NCBI GenBank assembly: GCA_963615565.1 | Contig: CAVEGR010000079.1 | Location: forward strand, 1-54,319 | Length of the DNA: 54,319 bases | Source: UBA9732 sp963615565 | GTDB lineage: Bacteria > Spirochaetota > Spirochaetia > Sphaerochaetales > Sphaerochaetaceae | Direction of reading: 5' to 3' | Shown: positions 1 through 7,509 of the stretch, piece by piece | How the letters are laid out: the number at the start of each line of letters is the position of its first letter | Numbering within the stretch: position 1 is the stretch's first letter | Program-made: the position numbers and the translations under genes | The notes under the pieces: model-generated | Databases searched by the model: none | Told to the model about the DNA's origin: nothing | What the model saw: only the letters and a program-made list of their open reading frames with translations

Positions 1-1258
1 GAACCATACTATTGAAGCTTGTTCCAGAAAGCCATTTTTTACGAATAGTTATTGCTTGCAAATATGCTCTTATCACATCTTCAGAGGAAATATCACTTTC
101 TTGATGCTCTAACATTTTGCTATAAAGCCTAGCAATGTTATAATACAAAAAACCTCCCCACACGTTTAAACCCAAATCTACTTTGTCTAAATACTCGTTT
201 ACAATCTTTTCATAGCATTCTTTTGTAGCAAGCAACTTATCAAAAGAAGGAGAATAAGAATATAAGTGCATCATTGTAAGGCCAATATAATCGTAATACA
301 GAACTTCCAGTAAAGGATTTACTTTCTCACCTTTTGGTGGTGGATTTAGTTTTAAATTAACAAGTAATTCTTCATAAGTGCTTTGGGTTGGCTTGCAAGA
401 ATCAACCATCTTTTGTTTTATGTAAGAAATTACAACACTTAATGTATTTTTCCCAAAATCTAATAATTTACAATTTCCATAATATTGCCTGTCTTTTTCT
501 TTATAATCACCTAAAATCTTTTCAATTTTTGTGTACCAATTAGAAACAGCATCTTGTTTACCAAAAATGGGCAAGAATGCCACTCGTTCAGCTATATACA
601 TTAGGCGTTCATCAAAGTAATTAAGACTTTTACATTCATCTAACCACACATCAAGCAAATTTTGTAAGTATTCCTTATTGTTGCCAGTATGATTTTTATC
701 ATACAGATAGAACAATTTTCCATAATTAACAAAATAAGTTTCACGTCTAAGTAAATTGTCATATTGAGAAAACTCTTCATTTTCATCTTTACTTGTACGG
801 CTCAACTGCAGAATCTTCTTTATAACATCATTAAATACTTGTGTTTGGGTTTGATTGTTAAAAAATCTAATATCAAGTCCATTCATGTCAGATGGAAGTT
901 CAACACAATCAGCTTTATCTTCAAAATCTCCTAGCAGAATGCAGTGTTCTCTTCCAAGCTTATATAGAGCCATCCCTAACTCAAACACAACGTTTTGGCG
1001 CAAGCGTAAAACATTTTTATTGTTTTTAATACAACAGTCGTCAGCAGTCAAAATTGCAATGCAAATTTCCGTTTCGCTGAATAATTGAGTGACTTTTTCC
1101 AGGATATCACCTGTTAGTATGGATTCCATTACTATTCGAGAAGATAAAGGATATCTATTCTCCTTTTCATATTCATTTATAGATTCGTTTAGACTCTTTG
1201 CATATATACCACCTGAACCTCCATAAATAATAGAAATGGTTTTATATCTTGAAATCAT
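1..1258 (-). CDS. TIR-like (Cap12/PycTIR-type) effector, C-terminus cut by window edge
   Basis: This reading frame is open from ATG 1258 to the left edge, giving at least 419 residues with no stop. A GGAAGGG ribosome site sits just before the ATG. Residues about 5-135 resemble the predicted nucleotide-binding TIR-like domain of Cap12/PycTIR proteins: a beta strand ISIIYGG at 8-14, a strand ending ILTADD (69-74), the family-typical block RQNVVFELG (87-95) followed by KLGRE, and ELPSDMNGL (120-128). Such domains are typically NADases in CBASS or Pycsar anti-phage systems. Residues about 140-419 are predominantly helical with TPR-like stretches (for example LYYNIARLYSKM) and match no sensor I recognise. 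The partner cyclase, if any, would lie beyond the left edge. Family confidence is fair; the defence role is inference. Confidence 0.72.
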   Translation of the reverse strand, partial: MISRYKTISIIYGGSGGIYAKSLNESINEYEKENRYPLSSRIVMESILTGDILEKVTQLFSETEICIAILTADDCCIKNNKNVLRLRQNVVFELGMALYKLGREHCILLGDFEDKADCVELPSDMNGLDIRFFNNQTQTQVFNDVIKKILQLSRTSKDENEEFSQYDNLLRRETYFVNYGKLFYLYDKNHTGNNKEYLQNLLDVWLDECKSLNYFDERLMYIAERVAFLPIFGKQDAVSNWYTKIEKILGDYKEKDRQYYGNCKLLDFGKNTLSVVISYIKQKMVDSCKPTQSTYEELLVNLKLNPPPKGEKVNPLLEVLYYDYIGLTMMHLYSYSPSFDKLLATKECYEKIVNEYLDKVDLGLNVWGGFLYYNIARLYSKMLEHQESDISSEDVIRAYLQAITIRKKWLSGTSFNSMV

Positions 1259-1377
1259 TCTTCCCTTCCTATGAGGCTTTTACAACATTTTGCAAGAACC
1301 TCCTATATTTCTTTAAAACGTCTGTCTATACAGTATAATTGCTAGCTTTAAAAAAAACAAACAGATTCTTTTCAAGT

Positions 1378-1450
1378 TTTCAAAGCCGCAATAGACTCCA
1401 TGAGAGTCTTAGATATAAGACTCCTGGAGAAGTCTACAAAAAAGGGAGTT
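1378..1450 (+). mobile_element. remnant of IS3-family transposase (OrfB C-terminal tail)
   Basis: The plus-strand frame over 1387-1443 reads NRLHESLRYKTPGEVYKK. This strongly resembles the last conserved segment of IS3/IS150-type OrfB integrase-core proteins, where Y-N-x-x-R-x-H-x-S-L-x-Y-x-T-P-x-E-V-Y is diagnostic. Nothing upstream in this frame continues the rve domain and no terminal inverted repeats are evident, so it is at most a scar. It lies between the TIR-like gene and an unrelated gene, consistent with past element insertion at an island boundary. The match is short, so chance resemblance is possible. Confidence 0.42.
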
Positions 1451-1456
1451 TCCCTG

Positions 1457-1502
1457 AAATAAAAACTGGGGCTGTTACAAGTCAACGAATTGCAACAGCC
1501 CC
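1457..1502 (-). terminator. rho-independent terminator of the DUF5655-like gene
   Basis: The arms GGGGCTGTT (1468-1476) and AACAGCCCC (1494-1502) form a perfect 9-bp stem. Read on the minus strand it is followed by AGTTTTTATTT. It lies about 30 bases downstream of the minus-strand stop at 1533. Confidence 0.75.
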
Positions 1503-1532
1503 CGGAAAAGAAAAAAAGGTTTTATTGGAGTT

Positions 1533-1922
1533 TTATACTCTTCTCAAATAATTGAGCTTTGAGTATTCATAAGATTGACGAATCCAGCTCTTTAATTCTG
1601 AATCAATATCAGTACAAGACTGGATTGGAACGTGATAGACGTAAGAACCATTTGGAAGAGGTTGAAGAGTTTTCTCAATCCTCTCATTTGAAATTCTCTT
1701 TTTATTTGTAAAACTCAACGTAAAGAGAGAAGGCTTTGTACTTTCAGAAGGAAGAGCAACATAAGCAAAACCAACTGAAGTCCTGAAAGCTATAATAGAA
1801 TCTTGTACAGCAATTCTTGCCTCTGGACAAAACTCTCCTATATATGTCTTCAGGTTTTCAAATGCTTCTAAAGACACTGGATTGTTATCAAAAAAAGCCT
1901 GTGCTTTATCCTCGCCTGACAT
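1533..1922 (-). CDS. DUF5655-like small protein
   Basis: A 129-residue cytosolic protein. ATG 1922 is chosen over a longer frame starting at 2009 because AGGAGG lies about nine bases before it and the conserved-looking part begins there (MSGEDKAQAFF). The body alternates helix and strand: an N-terminal helix, then AVQDSIIAF, VGFAYVALP, SLFTLSF, a YVYHVPIQS strand, and a C-terminal helix DIDSELKSWIRQSYEYS. This order resembles the DUF5655 family, whose members of about 110-130 residues end in a v-x-i-x-s-x-d-D-i-D-x-E-l pattern. Function is unknown; a nucleic-acid or modification role has been proposed for some homologues. It stands alone between the TIR-like gene and trxA. Confidence 0.6.
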   Translation of the reverse strand: MSGEDKAQAFFDNNPVSLEAFENLKTYIGEFCPEARIAVQDSIIAFRTSVGFAYVALPSESTKPSLFTLSFTNKKRISNERIEKTLQPLPNGSYVYHVPIQSCTDIDSELKSWIRQSYEYSKLNYLRRV

Positions 1923-2246
1923 TCCTTTTTGCCTCCTAAAAAAGGTTCTTCCGCAGTCTTCTTTTAGACTTTGTAATTGGATTATAAATGGCGTATTCAG
2001 ATTTGTCAATTCCTTATATTACAAAAAGTTATGAGTTTTTTGTGTCATATATTTCTTATATAACTATGCTAGTAAAACCAAATAAAAACACTCTTAAAAC
2101 TGTTTTGCTTTTTATAAATTTCACTGAGATTTAATACTTGTGTTTTTGAGGCTTTTACTTAGCCACAAAAAAAGTTCACTTTTCTTTTTCAAACATCGTA
2201 TGTATTATTTACATGTGAACAAACCTTGTTCACCACGGAGGAAACT

Positions 2247-2567
2247 ATGAATGAAGTAATTCTCAACGCAAGTAATTTTGAAAACGAAGTACTAAATTGC
2301 GATAAACCAGTCCTAGTAGATTTTTGGGCAACATGGTGTGGCCCCTGCAAAATGATTGCGCCACTGATTTCCCAACTTGCAGAGAAATATGGTGACAAAA
2401 TCAAAATTTGTAAGGCTAATGTTGATGAGAATGCAGAACTTGCCACCTCATATGGAGTAAGCAGCATTCCAACACTTCTTATCTTCAAAAACGGCGAAGT
2501 TGTAGCTCAAAGAATTGGAGCTGCCAGCATGCCAGTTCTAGAAGCCTTCATTAACGATAATCTATAG
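2247..2567 (+). CDS. trxA: thioredoxin
   Basis: A cytosolic dithiol oxidoreductase of 106 residues, the usual length. The active site WCGPCK is at residues 30-35 (Cys31 and Cys34) and the cis-proline loop SSIPT at 73-76. The VDFWA strand before the motif and the C-terminal EAFINDNL helix complete the fold. ATG 2247 is preceded by GGAGG at a normal distance; an in-frame codon at 2226 has no such site. It reduces protein disulfides and supports ribonucleotide reductase and peroxidases. It is monocistronic, ending at a bidirectional terminator shared with pckG. Confidence 0.96.
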   Translation: MNEVILNASNFENEVLNCDKPVLVDFWATWCGPCKMIAPLISQLAEKYGDKIKICKANVDENAELATSYGVSSIPTLLIFKNGEVVAQRIGAASMPVLEAFINDNL

Positions 2568-2589
2568 AGGTTTTTGATAAACTCTATAA

Positions 2590-2638
2590 AAAAAAGACCA
2601 TTGCATTGAGTTTACTCTCGTTTGCAATGGCCTTTTTT
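2590..2638. terminator. bidirectional terminator between trxA and pckG
   Basis: CCATTGCA (2598-2605) pairs with TGCAATGG (2623-2630). The stem is flanked by an A-run on the left and a T-run on the right, so it works for trxA on the plus strand and pckG on the minus strand. Confidence 0.85.
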
Positions 2639-2685
2639 ATTTAATAGTGCTCAATCAAGCACTTAATGGTGCAAACACCTTGCAG

Positions 2686-4512
2686 TTACTTTGCAGCCTT
2701 GAGGTTTGCCTCAAGAGTATTAAGCATATCTGCAAGCTCCTTAGGAAGCTTATCACCAAACTGTGGATAGTAATTGTTGCGAATGTCATCAACTTCCTTG
2801 AGCCAGCCATCAACATCAACAGCAAGAAGCTGTTTCATATCTTCTTCTGTTACGCCCTCAGGTCTGTCAATTGCATCAACAGTTGGCATGATACCAATTG
2901 GAGTATCAACTGTTTTTGCAGTACCATCACAGCACTCAAAAATCCACTTGAGAACACGGCTGTTGTCGCCGTAGCCTGGCCAGAGCCACTTGCCCTCTGG
3001 AGTCTTGCGGAACCAGTTAACATAGAAAATCTTTGGAAGAAGGCTCTGATCCTTTGCAGCCTTACCAACATCAAGCCAATGCTTGAAGTAGTCGCCAGCA
3101 TTGTAGCCAATGAAAGGCTTCATAGCCATTGGGTCACGTCTTATGCCACTTGCAACGTCAAGAGTAGCTGCTGTGACTTCTGAGCCAACAATTGATCCAA
3201 GGAATGTTCCGTGTGTCCAGTTTCTAGCCATATGAACCAATGGAATTGTGCTTGGACGTCTGCCACCAAAGAGGATAGCTGATACTGGTACTCCATGAGG
3301 ATCGTCCCATTCTTTTGCAAGAGTTGGGCACTGATTTGCAGGAGCTGTGAATCTTGAATTTGGATGAGCAGCTGGTTTCTGTTCCTTGTCTGCTTTGTTC
3401 TGAATCCACTCATTTCCGTGCCAATCAATGAGCTTACCTGGAGCATCATATCCAATGCCTTCCCACCATACGTCTCCGTCTTCAGTAAGTGCAACGTTTG
3501 TGAAAATTGTATTCTTGGAAGCTGCTGCAAGAGCATTGTAGTTGCTCTTTGCTGATGTGCCTGGTGCAACACCAAAGAAGCCTGTCTCAACTGCCATAGC
3601 ATAAAGTCTACCGTCTTTGCCGTAGCGAAGCCATGCAATATCGTCAGAAAGGGTTTCAACCTTCCAACCTGGAATTGTAGGAATAAGCATAGCCAAGTTT
3701 GTCTTTCCACAAGCACTTGGGAATGCTGCTGTTATATAACGAACTTTGCCTTCTGGGTTTGTGAGCTTAAGAATAAGCATATGCTCTGCAAGCCAGCCTT
3801 CGTCTCTAGCAAGAACTGTTGCAATTCTAAGAGCAAGACACTTCTTTCCAAGAAGAGCATTTCCACCGTAACCTGAACCATATGACCAAATTTCTCTTGT
3901 CTCTGGGAAGTGTGCAATGTACTTATGATCCATATCAGCACATGGCCAAATGCCATGATCGGACTCGCCATCTGCAAGAGGCTTACCAACAGAGTGGTAG
4001 CATGGAACGTACTCGCCATCCGTGCCAAGCTGTTCAAGAACGTTGTAACCAACACGAGTCATGATGATCATGTTACAAACAACATATTCGCTATCTGTAA
4101 GCTCAATACCAATCTTTGCAAACTCTGAACCAACTGGGCCCATTGAGAATGGAATTACATAGAGGGTACGACCCTTCATGCAACCCTTGTAAAGAGCTGT
4201 CATTGTCTTCTTTAATTCATGTGGTTCAATCCAGTTATTGGTTGGACCTGCATCCTCTTCCTTTAAGCTAGAGATATAAGTTCTCTTTTCAACACGAGCA
4301 ACATCAGAAGGATCTGAACGGAAAAGAACGCTGTGAGGCTTTTTCTCTTCATTCAAACGTGTTGCAAGACCACTTTCCACCATCTGGTTAATCAAGGAAT
4401 CGTATTCTTCCTTTGACCCACTACAGACATGGATCTTCTCAGGAGTGGTAAGAGCAGCAAAGTCTTCTATCCACTTTCTAAGACCGGCATGTTTAATTTC
4501 GTTGACTGTCAT
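2686..4512 (-). CDS. pckG: phosphoenolpyruvate carboxykinase (GTP)
   Basis: A 608-residue enzyme, the length of GTP-type PEPCK and longer than the ATP type. It interconverts oxaloacetate and PEP with GTP/GDP. In anaerobes it usually runs as an anaplerotic CO2-fixing step toward succinate; that direction is inference here. The kinase P-loop reads FPSACGKT at 264-271; the GTP-type blocks YGSGYGGNALLGKKC (about 211-225) and FGGRRPSTIPLV are intact, as is the start of the catalytic lid near YNAGDYFKHW. The N-terminus carries the expected HxCxGS-like IHVCSGS (27-33). AAGGAG precedes ATG 4512. It is monocistronic and converges on trxA. Confidence 0.96.
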   Translation of the reverse strand: MTVNEIKHAGLRKWIEDFAALTTPEKIHVCSGSKEEYDSLINQMVESGLATRLNEEKKPHSVLFRSDPSDVARVEKRTYISSLKEEDAGPTNNWIEPHELKKTMTALYKGCMKGRTLYVIPFSMGPVGSEFAKIGIELTDSEYVVCNMIIMTRVGYNVLEQLGTDGEYVPCYHSVGKPLADGESDHGIWPCADMDHKYIAHFPETREIWSYGSGYGGNALLGKKCLALRIATVLARDEGWLAEHMLILKLTNPEGKVRYITAAFPSACGKTNLAMLIPTIPGWKVETLSDDIAWLRYGKDGRLYAMAVETGFFGVAPGTSAKSNYNALAAASKNTIFTNVALTEDGDVWWEGIGYDAPGKLIDWHGNEWIQNKADKEQKPAAHPNSRFTAPANQCPTLAKEWDDPHGVPVSAILFGGRRPSTIPLVHMARNWTHGTFLGSIVGSEVTAATLDVASGIRRDPMAMKPFIGYNAGDYFKHWLDVGKAAKDQSLLPKIFYVNWFRKTPEGKWLWPGYGDNSRVLKWIFECCDGTAKTVDTPIGIMPTVDAIDRPEGVTEEDMKQLLAVDVDGWLKEVDDIRNNYYPQFGDKLPKELADMLNTLEANLKAAK

Positions 4513-4771
4513 TAAAATATTCTCCTTATAGGCTTACGAGCAAAGCCCAAAACACCTGTGCTTAAAATGTACCGAATTTTTACCCCATATTCAAGCAAGA
4601 AACACAATTGGAAATAATTCGGTTAAGAACTTACGCATCAAATGGGAATTTTAATGACTAGTTTTGTTGATATGAGTATTCATTTGCTGTTGGAAGTTGG
4701 AGCTGTAGAGCCAGACAAAGGTGTTGTAAAATCAATTTTGATTCTATTTGAAGTAAAGCTGTTTTTTAGAA
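4513..4771. other. pckG leader region, no supported gene
   Basis: I see no supported gene. A plus-strand frame of about 80 codons exists, but it lacks a ribosome site and runs antisense to the frameshifted tail of the small exported-protein gene. The right part contains a weak minus-strand hairpin. Confidence 0.5.
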
Positions 4772-4775
4772 TCAA
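4728..4775 (-). terminator. weak terminator-like hairpin after the exported-protein locus
   Basis: TTGATTCTA (4738-4746) and TAGAATCAA (4767-4775) form a perfect 9-bp stem with a 20-base loop. On the minus strand it is followed by AATTGATTTTAC. It overlaps the TGA at 4772-4774 that closes the shifted frame of the neighbouring gene, which supports that frame being the true 3' end of the locus. Confidence 0.45.
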
Positions 4776-4889
4776 TTTTTGGATTTGCAGAACTCTAGAA
4801 CTTTGTAGTGGGCTAACTTGGCAAGCCTTTCTCCTATTTCAGATACATGCCAACCTCTATTTACATAAACAGGATAAACATTAGAGGAA
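4772..4889 (-). pseudogene. shifted-frame tail of the small exported protein
   Basis: Directly after the stop at 4890, the minus strand in a frame offset by one base stays open for about 40 codons. It reads SSNVYPVYVNRGWHVSEIG, then a basic helix and LEFCKSKN, ending at TGA 4772-4774. It has no start codon or ribosome site of its own and a natural-looking composition. The simplest reading is that a one-base indel near GACAAGAGC separated it from the upstream frame. A sequencing error would look identical. Confidence 0.45.
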
Positions 4890-5222
4890 CTAGCTCTTGT
4901 CTCCGTTTACACCATAACCGGGAATTGTAAAAACACGTGCAAGTTGATACAGCAACATTGTCACTTCACAGAAAGTTTCGTCATAATTATCCCATGTACT
5001 ACCATAAACAAGAACTTGCTTCAAAGAAAATGACTTTGTTGAAAATTTATAGTAATAGTCAAACATACCAACAACTCGAGAGTTTGATTCTGCATGATAA
5101 AGACAATAAACCCCATCCCTATTAACTGTTACATTTTTCAGAATAAGATCAAATCCGCCAACACTGATTGAATTACGGCCTGAAACAAAAGACAACAAAA
5201 TGAGCAAGAACAGTTTCTTCAT
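4890..5222 (-). CDS. small exported protein of unknown function, possibly frameshifted
   Basis: The frame gives 110 residues from ATG 5222, which has GAAGG about seven bases before it; a TTG codon at 5234 is less likely. The N-terminus MKKLFLLILLSFVSG is a signal peptide, so the product should be exported to the periplasm or outer surface. The mature part is rich in Tyr, Phe, Ser and Val with alternating beta strands (GVYCLYHAES, VVGMFDYYYKF). I do not recognise the family. The coding sequence appears to continue in a shifted frame to 4772, giving roughly 150 residues in an unbroken ancestor. It stands alone, divergent from the U32 gene. Confidence 0.55.
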   Translation of the reverse strand: MKKLFLLILLSFVSGRNSISVGGFDLILKNVTVNRDGVYCLYHAESNSRVVGMFDYYYKFSTKSFSLKQVLVYGSTWDNYDETFCEVTMLLYQLARVFTIPGYGVNGDKS

Positions 5223-5310
5223 TAAGACCTTCAATCATGATGTGAAACACTTTCATTTTGAACTACATATTTGCATTTGAAAAGACCCCACCTTTTGTTT
5301 TATAAGAAAA

Positions 5311-5340
5311 TACTGCAAAATACTGCAAAATACTGCAAAG
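5311..5340 (+). repeat. three head-to-tail 10-bp repeats
   Basis: TACTGCAAAA occurs at 5311-5320 and 5321-5330, and TACTGCAAAG at 5331-5340. The 10-bp period places every copy on nearly the same face of the helix. The array lies about 60 bases before the U32 start and 90 bases before the divergent exported-protein gene, so a regulatory role is possible. Confidence 0.6.
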
Positions 5341-5400
5341 ACGAGAACAACAAGACCGCTATATGGTATAGTGAAGAACACAAACAAAAGGAGAGTGCAT

Positions 5401-7500
5401 ATGCAAGGAGAAACAAATCTGCCAATATTGAAAAACAGGCCGGAGTTGGCTCTTCCTGCAGGGTCTCTGCAATGTGCCCTCTATGCCTTTAAAGGCGGAG
5501 CAGATGCAGTGTATCTTGGCCTGAAAGATTTTTCAGCCAGAAAAGGAGCTGTAAATTTCACTTTTGATGATGTCAGAAAACTTAAAGAAATCTGCACAAC
5601 ACAAGACAAAAAATTTTATGTGACCCTGAACACATTATTATACGACAATGAACTTCCCCAAGCATATGCAATGCTCAAACAGCTCAATTATTTACAGCCA
5701 GATGGTATTATTGTTCAAGATCTTGGAATTGCCAAAATAGTAAGAGATAAGTTTCCCAATCTTCCACTTCATGGCTCAACGCAACTTGCAGTTCACACAA
5801 CACAAGGAGTTAAAGAGCTTCAAAATTTAGGCTTTACTAGAGTAGTTCTTTCAAGAGAATTGTCCTTTGAAGAGATACAAAAGATACGCCAAGAATGTCC
5901 TGATATTGAACTAAAGGTTTTTATTCATGGTGCACTTTGCTATGGCTTTTCTGGTCTATGTATGGCAAGTGAGACCATTACAGGAAGAAGTGCAAACAGA
6001 GGAGCTTGTGCTCAAATATGTAGAACCTGGTTCAACAACCCAAAAGAATGTTCTTTAAATTGTAATTCTAGTTGGCTCTTTAGCATGAAAGACCTCTGTA
6101 CTGGAGAACTTGTTCAAAAATACAAAGAAATTGGCATTGATTCTCTAAAAGTAGAAGGCAGAATGAAGGGTCCGGAATATGTTTATTGGTGTGCAAAATA
6201 TTACAGCATGATTCTTGATGGTTTAGATGAATCCAACAAAGAAGTTCAATGGGCTAAAGAATGCATGCAAACTTCTTTCTCTCGTGAAACTACAACTGGA
6301 TTTTTTAACACTAAAGCAAATGGAAGTTACAATGCAGAAAACATGGTTTGCTCTTCCTATCCATCTCACAAAGGCATACAAGTAGGAACCATTGAGAAGG
6401 TGCTAAACTCTAAAGCTGTTATTAAATTTTCAAAACCAGTTGCCCTGCGTGATGGCCTGTTGGTGGTATCACAAGGTGAAAAATCAATGGAAAGTAGCGG
6501 TTTTGGGGTATCGTTTATAGACGGAGGCCGTTCCTTTATTAGTAAAGGAGAAACGGCAACAATCAATTTCCCAACTTCAGACTTTACTAAAAAACCTAGT
6601 TTTGGAACACCTGTTTATTGCACATCTAGACACAATCAAAACCTTCCACTTCTCTCTGAGAATATAAGTGCATATAAAAAGCCAATAGATTTAAACATTC
6701 TGCTTACACCAGATTCAATTTCCATTAATGGCAAAAGTTTTGACTGTCCAATGCAGCAGGCTAACAATCCAATAGACCTTAAAGATAATTTTAAGAAGGT
6801 CTTTCAAGCATCGGACAAAAGTTTATTTACATCAAGCAATATTTATATTGATAACCAAAGTGGTTTTGAAAACCCATTTATTCCACTTTCCGTTTTAAAG
6901 CGCATTAGGCGTGAATTTTATGCAATCCAAGACAAGGAATTTGAAGCGTCTTTGCTTGAAACTCCAAGTTTCCCACCTTTCACAGATAACTTTTCTCTCC
7001 CTAAAAGATCTTTGCTGAGACTTTGGGATGATATAATCTATATCAATAATGTTGCTTACCTTCCTTTAAGTCCAATAATGTTCAATGAAAAAGAATATTA
7101 TTCAAAACTGGATAATATAATTAAGGAAAAGACAGATATTATTATCGGGATAAATAATATTGCACAAGTAAGATGGGCAAAGCAGCATCCAGATCTCAAA
7201 GTCTTTGCCGATATCTTCCTTTACACTGCCAATGGTGTGGCGTATGAAGCTTTGAAGGAAGAATTGCCAAATTTGGTAGGCTCGTATGAGAAGCATTTGG
7301 GAAACTGGGATGAAGATTTCAAGGTGCCGTTGTTTATAAGTAGAGTGTGCATGCGCCACCATGGAATGGGGCTTTCATGTAAAGGTTGCACCAAAAACAA
7401 TGTCTACAAAATTTCGCAAAATGGAAAGAATTATAATGTTATTTGCAAAGATTGCATTACAATAGTGACTGAGGCCATTTCAGAGACCTCAGAAAAATAG
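5401..7500 (+). CDS. U32 family peptidase / RlhA-like protein
   Basis: A 699-residue U32 protein. ATG 5401 is preceded by AAAGGAGAG; an earlier in-frame ATG at 5371 lacks a good site. The N-terminal barrel starts PELALPAGSLQCALYAFKGG (about 14-33). The family signature lies at VFIHGALCYGFSGLCMAS (173-190), with cysteines 180, 187, 203 and 207 likely holding an Fe-S cluster as in RlhA/TrhP-type members. KVEGRMKGPEYV follows. A long middle-to-C-terminal part (DUF3656-like) ends in two cysteine pairs, CKGC and CKDC, suggesting a zinc or second cluster site. RlhA homologues hydroxylate C2501 of 23S rRNA and TrhP homologues modify tRNA, so an RNA-modification role is more likely than proteolysis. 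It is followed at nine bases by a sugar symporter. Confidence 0.85.
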   Translation: MQGETNLPILKNRPELALPAGSLQCALYAFKGGADAVYLGLKDFSARKGAVNFTFDDVRKLKEICTTQDKKFYVTLNTLLYDNELPQAYAMLKQLNYLQPDGIIVQDLGIAKIVRDKFPNLPLHGSTQLAVHTTQGVKELQNLGFTRVVLSRELSFEEIQKIRQECPDIELKVFIHGALCYGFSGLCMASETITGRSANRGACAQICRTWFNNPKECSLNCNSSWLFSMKDLCTGELVQKYKEIGIDSLKVEGRMKGPEYVYWCAKYYSMILDGLDESNKEVQWAKECMQTSFSRETTTGFFNTKANGSYNAENMVCSSYPSHKGIQVGTIEKVLNSKAVIKFSKPVALRDGLLVVSQGEKSMESSGFGVSFIDGGRSFISKGETATINFPTSDFTKKPSFGTPVYCTSRHNQNLPLLSENISAYKKPIDLNILLTPDSISINGKSFDCPMQQANNPIDLKDNFKKVFQASDKSLFTSSNIYIDNQSGFENPFIPLSVLKRIRREFYAIQDKEFEASLLETPSFPPFTDNFSLPKRSLLRLWDDIIYINNVAYLPLSPIMFNEKEYYSKLDNIIKEKTDIIIGINNIAQVRWAKQHPDLKVFADIFLYTANGVAYEALKEELPNLVGSYEKHLGNWDEDFKVPLFISRVCMRHHGMGLSCKGCTKNNVYKISQNGKNYNVICKDCITIVTEAISETSEK

Positions 7501-7509
7501 GAGATTTAC

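Larger units (their letters stand above)
1259..1532. other. gene-free stretch with transposase scar and terminator
   Basis: No intact gene is visible here. It holds the leader of the TIR-like gene, a fragment resembling the end of an IS3-type transposase near 1378-1450, and a hairpin terminator serving the minus-strand gene to the right. Around 1395-1440 there are further short inverted repeats (AGACTC/GAGTCT). Confidence 0.6.

Noticed and set aside
4642..4884. Plus-strand frame of 80 codons before the small exported-protein gene
   Set aside because: It has no ribosome site and unlikely composition, and it runs antisense to the shifted-frame tail and hairpin of the minus-strand locus.
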